Shown piece by piece: positions 6,642-8,178 of a stretch of 8,178 nt of DNA (positions are counted from its first letter, which is position 1; each line of letters starts with the position of its first letter). The stretch covers positions 1 through 8,178 of the forward strand of contig DQVR01000079.1 of assembly GCA_015661645.1 (NCBI GenBank). The letters run 5' to 3'. Source of the stretch: Pyrodictium delaneyi. GTDB taxonomy: Archaea; Thermoproteota; Thermoprotei_A; Sulfolobales; Pyrodictiaceae. The position numbers and the translations under genes are program-made. The notes beneath the pieces were generated by a model. That model saw nothing but the letters and a program-made list of their open reading frames with translations. It had not been told where the DNA came from and made no database searches.

Positions 6642-6814
6642 GGTCTCCTCGAAGCCGAGTCCACTGCATCTTTCGCCTTCTACACAGCCCTAGTAGACCC
6701 GCAGCTCCGCTGGATGCAGCCACGCCCACAGGCCCGCTACGCCGAGGACCCAGCATACCTACATACCTACTAGGGCTCTACGGGCTGCTGCACATCCCAG
6801 CCACTAGCGGCTAG
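6642..6814 (+). pseudogene. possible remnant of a broken reading frame after livF
   Basis: Directly after livF a coding-like frame reads through SFAFYTALVDPQLRW and ARYAEDPAYLHTY to a TAG at 6771-6773. A frame overlapping its end continues with YLLGLYGLLHIPATSG to a TAG at 6812-6814. Joined by one shift, the two would make a natural-looking protein tail of about 55 residues. There is no upstream start codon in the first frame apart from an internal ATG. No family was recognised. It may be the 3' scrap of a lost gene, or chance in GC-rich sequence. Confidence 0.3.
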
Positions 6815-6994
6815 AGGCCAGCGCCAGAAAAAGAAGCACCCCCACTATGCATGCAGTATGCACGGGCAACGGCTAAAGAGCGCAGACAAAGATTGCTCTA
6901 GAGTGCTCTCTGCAAACCCCCCGGCGGCGAGGAGCCAGTACTCCCGGGAAACCACGCAAAGAGTTGAAAAGCCGCAGAGTGGTGGTGCCGCTGG
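6815..6994. other. convergent spacer between livF and livG ends
   Basis: No convincing gene was found. An A-rich run at 6826-6835 reads as a pyrimidine tract on the minus strand, and the stretch near livG described separately may act in termination. The word ATGCA occurs twice close together (about 6848-6862), and a near-palindrome centred on TCTAGA lies near 6900. Neither is long enough to interpret. Confidence 0.3.
6955..6973 (-). terminator. possible U-rich terminator of livG
   Basis: The minus strand contains CTTTTCAACTCTTTGC here, starting about 20 bases after the livG stop. Short U-runs shortly after a stop codon are typical archaeal termination sites. The runs are only 3-4 bases long, so support is weak. 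Confidence 0.25.
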
Positions 6995-7819
6995 CTACCC
7001 TCCCATGTATATGTCTACTACTGCCGGGTTCTCAGCAACCTCGGCCGGCTTACCCTGTGCTATTATCCTGCCCTGGTGCATCACGTACACGTAGTCCACG
7101 TAGTCGAAGAGTATCTCCAGCCTATGCTCTATTATGAAGAACGTTATGCCTAGCTCGTCGCGGAGCTTCACGATGTTCTCAAATATGTTTCTGGCTAGTG
7201 TGGGGTTTACGCCAGCCGCTGGCTCGTCTAGTAGTAGCATCTTCGGCTCAGCGTTGAGGGCACGGCCTATCTCTGTCAGCTTCATCTGGCCGCCACTGAT
7301 GTCTGTGGACATGTTAGCTGCTACGTGCTGTAGCTGGACTACTCCTAGTATGTTCCAGGCACGGCGTGCTATCTCTCGCTCCTGCCCCGCCCACAGCTTC
7401 TTAACGAGGGCGGCTAGAGGGCTCTCGCCCCGCTGGTCCTTAGCACTAGTTATGACGTTCTCAAAGACTGTCAGGCTTGTCCACATCCGGGGCGTCTGGA
7501 AGGTGCGTACCAGCCCGTACTTGTAGATCTCGTACGGCGGTAGCCCGTCTATACGCTTACCGTCAAACCATATTTCCCCGCTGTCCGGCTTATAGTAGCC
7601 TGCTATGAGGTTGAATAGCGTCGTCTTGCCGCTGCCGTTGGGGCCGATAAGCCCTACTATGCTGCGCCTCGGTATGCTCAGCGAGACACCGTCTACGGCG
7701 CGGACGCCGCCGAAGTACTTCTTCACCTTCTCGACGCAGAGTATCTTGTCCCCGCTGCAGGAGGGTTCGCCGCTCTCTGCTATACGCTTCCTGTCCAGCA
7801 AGGGGACCTGGAACACCAT
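6995..7819 (-). CDS. livG: branched-chain amino acid-type ABC transporter ATP-binding protein (LivG)
   Basis: The second ATPase of a Liv/HAAT importer, expected to pair with LivF under the LivH/LivM permeases. In its 274 residues are Walker A GPNGSGKTT (59-67), Q-loop Gln108 in VRTFQTPRMWTSLTVFENV, signature ISGGQMKLTEIGRAL (174-188), Walker B KMLLLDEP (193-200), and the switch His232 in IIEHRLE. The segment YGLVRTFQ and the ending in YMGG are LivG-like. An N-terminal extension of about 25 residues, ending before ILCVEKVKKYFGG, is unusual and contains two Cys (21 and 28). The ATG at 7819 is supported by the strong ribosome-binding site described separately. LivM ends 27 bases upstream on the same strand, so livM-livG form an operon here. 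Confidence 0.93.
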   Translation of the reverse strand: MVFQVPLLDRKRIAESGEPSCSGDKILCVEKVKKYFGGVRAVDGVSLSIPRRSIVGLIGPNGSGKTTLFNLIAGYYKPDSGEIWFDGKRIDGLPPYEIYKYGLVRTFQTPRMWTSLTVFENVITSAKDQRGESPLAALVKKLWAGQEREIARRAWNILGVVQLQHVAANMSTDISGGQMKLTEIGRALNAEPKMLLLDEPAAGVNPTLARNIFENIVKLRDELGITFFIIEHRLEILFDYVDYVYVMHQGRIIAQGKPAEVAENPAVVDIYMGG

Positions 7820-7828
7820 TGTCCGGGG

Positions 7829-7836
7829 CCACCTCC
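7829..7836 (-). promoter_or_regulatory. ribosome-binding site of livG
   Basis: The minus strand reads GGAGGTGG, a near-perfect match to the archaeal 16S rRNA 3' end, 9 bases before the ATG at 7819. It sits within the short livM-livG gap. It supports the long N-terminal form of LivG over any internal start. Confidence 0.8.
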
Positions 7837-7846
7837 TATCCGCGCG

Positions 7847-8178
7847 TTATTTCTTGCTCTGTCTCGTCGTTCTGGCTAGGAGGCGGAGGAGGCGTATGTG
7901 GAATGGCTGTAGAAAGCTTGGCCGATACCCTGCCTCCTCAACAAAGACCTCCCAGGCAGGCGTCTTGACCGGCTTCTCTGGCAGTATACCGCGCGGCCTG
8001 AAGAATATCACTAGCAGTATCGCTAGGCCTATGATTATATAGCCAACGTAGCCGGTTAGGCTATTCACTATCACCGTGTTCTCTGTGAACGCGCCGAGTA
8101 TTAGCGGCGCCAGGCCTATGCTTATCTGGTACGCTATGTCGAATACTTCAGCGCCGAGTACCACACCCCAGTTGTTGC
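7847..8178 (-). CDS. livM: branched-chain amino acid-type ABC permease, C-terminal part (LivM)
   Basis: Partial: the gene continues past the right edge and only the last 109 codons or so are visible. The fragment begins with NNWGVVLGAEVFD, matching the GxxxGPVLGA-like block near the end of LivM. A hydrophobic segment IGLAPLILGAF and the last membrane helix YIIIGLAILLVIFF follow, then RPRGILPEKP, the usual LivM/LivH C-terminal FxPxGL-type motif. LivM forms half of the membrane channel that imports branched-chain amino acids, or amides and urea in related systems. A tail of about 40 residues after the motif, rich in Arg and Leu, is longer than usual and probably cytoplasmic. The livG gene follows 27 bases downstream. 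The GTG at 8164 is internal and not the true start. Confidence 0.87.
   Translation of the reverse strand, partial: NNWGVVLGAEVFDIAYQISIGLAPLILGAFTENTVIVNSLTGYVGYIIIGLAILLVIFFRPRGILPEKPVKTPAWEVFVEEAGYRPSFLQPFHIRLLRLLARTTRQSKK

Noticed and set aside
1..8178. tRNA, rRNA, CRISPR array or insertion sequence
   Set aside because: No T-loop-like GGTTCRA context with cloverleaf pairing, no regularly spaced repeats, and no transposase motif or terminal inverted repeats were seen by eye.

Overview
The window looks like chromosomal DNA from a hyperthermophilic crenarchaeon, most likely of the Desulfurococcales/Pyrodictiaceae type. The evidence is indirect: moderately high GC, heavy use of AGG, ATA, CTA/CTC and GAG codons, several GTG starts, and GGAGGTG-type ribosome-binding sites. 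One long protein has a crenarchaeal surface-protein layout (signal peptide, beta-rich ectodomain, Thr-rich stalk, C-terminal membrane anchor). The lineage is an inference from style, not from a marker gene.

Left part (1-1371): after about 200 bases with no gene, the plus strand carries the decayed remains of a secreted-protein gene (about 208-1295). Its protein sense can be followed only by switching frame several times and reading through stop codons. It is visibly more AT-rich than the rest.

Middle left (1372-4456, all minus strand, read right to left): a 538-residue membrane-anchored surface protein with a Met/Pro-rich patch, then a cation diffusion facilitator (CDF)-like membrane protein whose canonical metal ligands are substituted, then a small unrecognised and possibly 5'-truncated ORF. 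A perfect 9-bp inverted repeat spans the stop codon of the surface-protein gene.

Middle right (4457-6640): a 347-base divergent intergenic region with a GC-rich, fold-prone stretch leads into a nitrilase-fold protein on the plus strand. This protein has lost the catalytic Glu and the nucleophilic Cys and looks like a pseudoenzyme. Downstream on the same strand is a LivF-type ABC ATPase.

Right part (6641-8178): a 354-base convergent spacer holds traces of a broken reading frame. It is followed on the minus strand by a LivG-type ABC ATPase and the C-terminal end of a LivM-type permease that runs off the window. LivM, LivG and LivF probably form one branched-chain amino acid or amide importer, but livF is inverted and convergent with livG instead of following it in the usual operon order. 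The catalytically altered nitrilase homologue beside the transporter is the most intriguing element; a binding or regulatory role for it is inference only.
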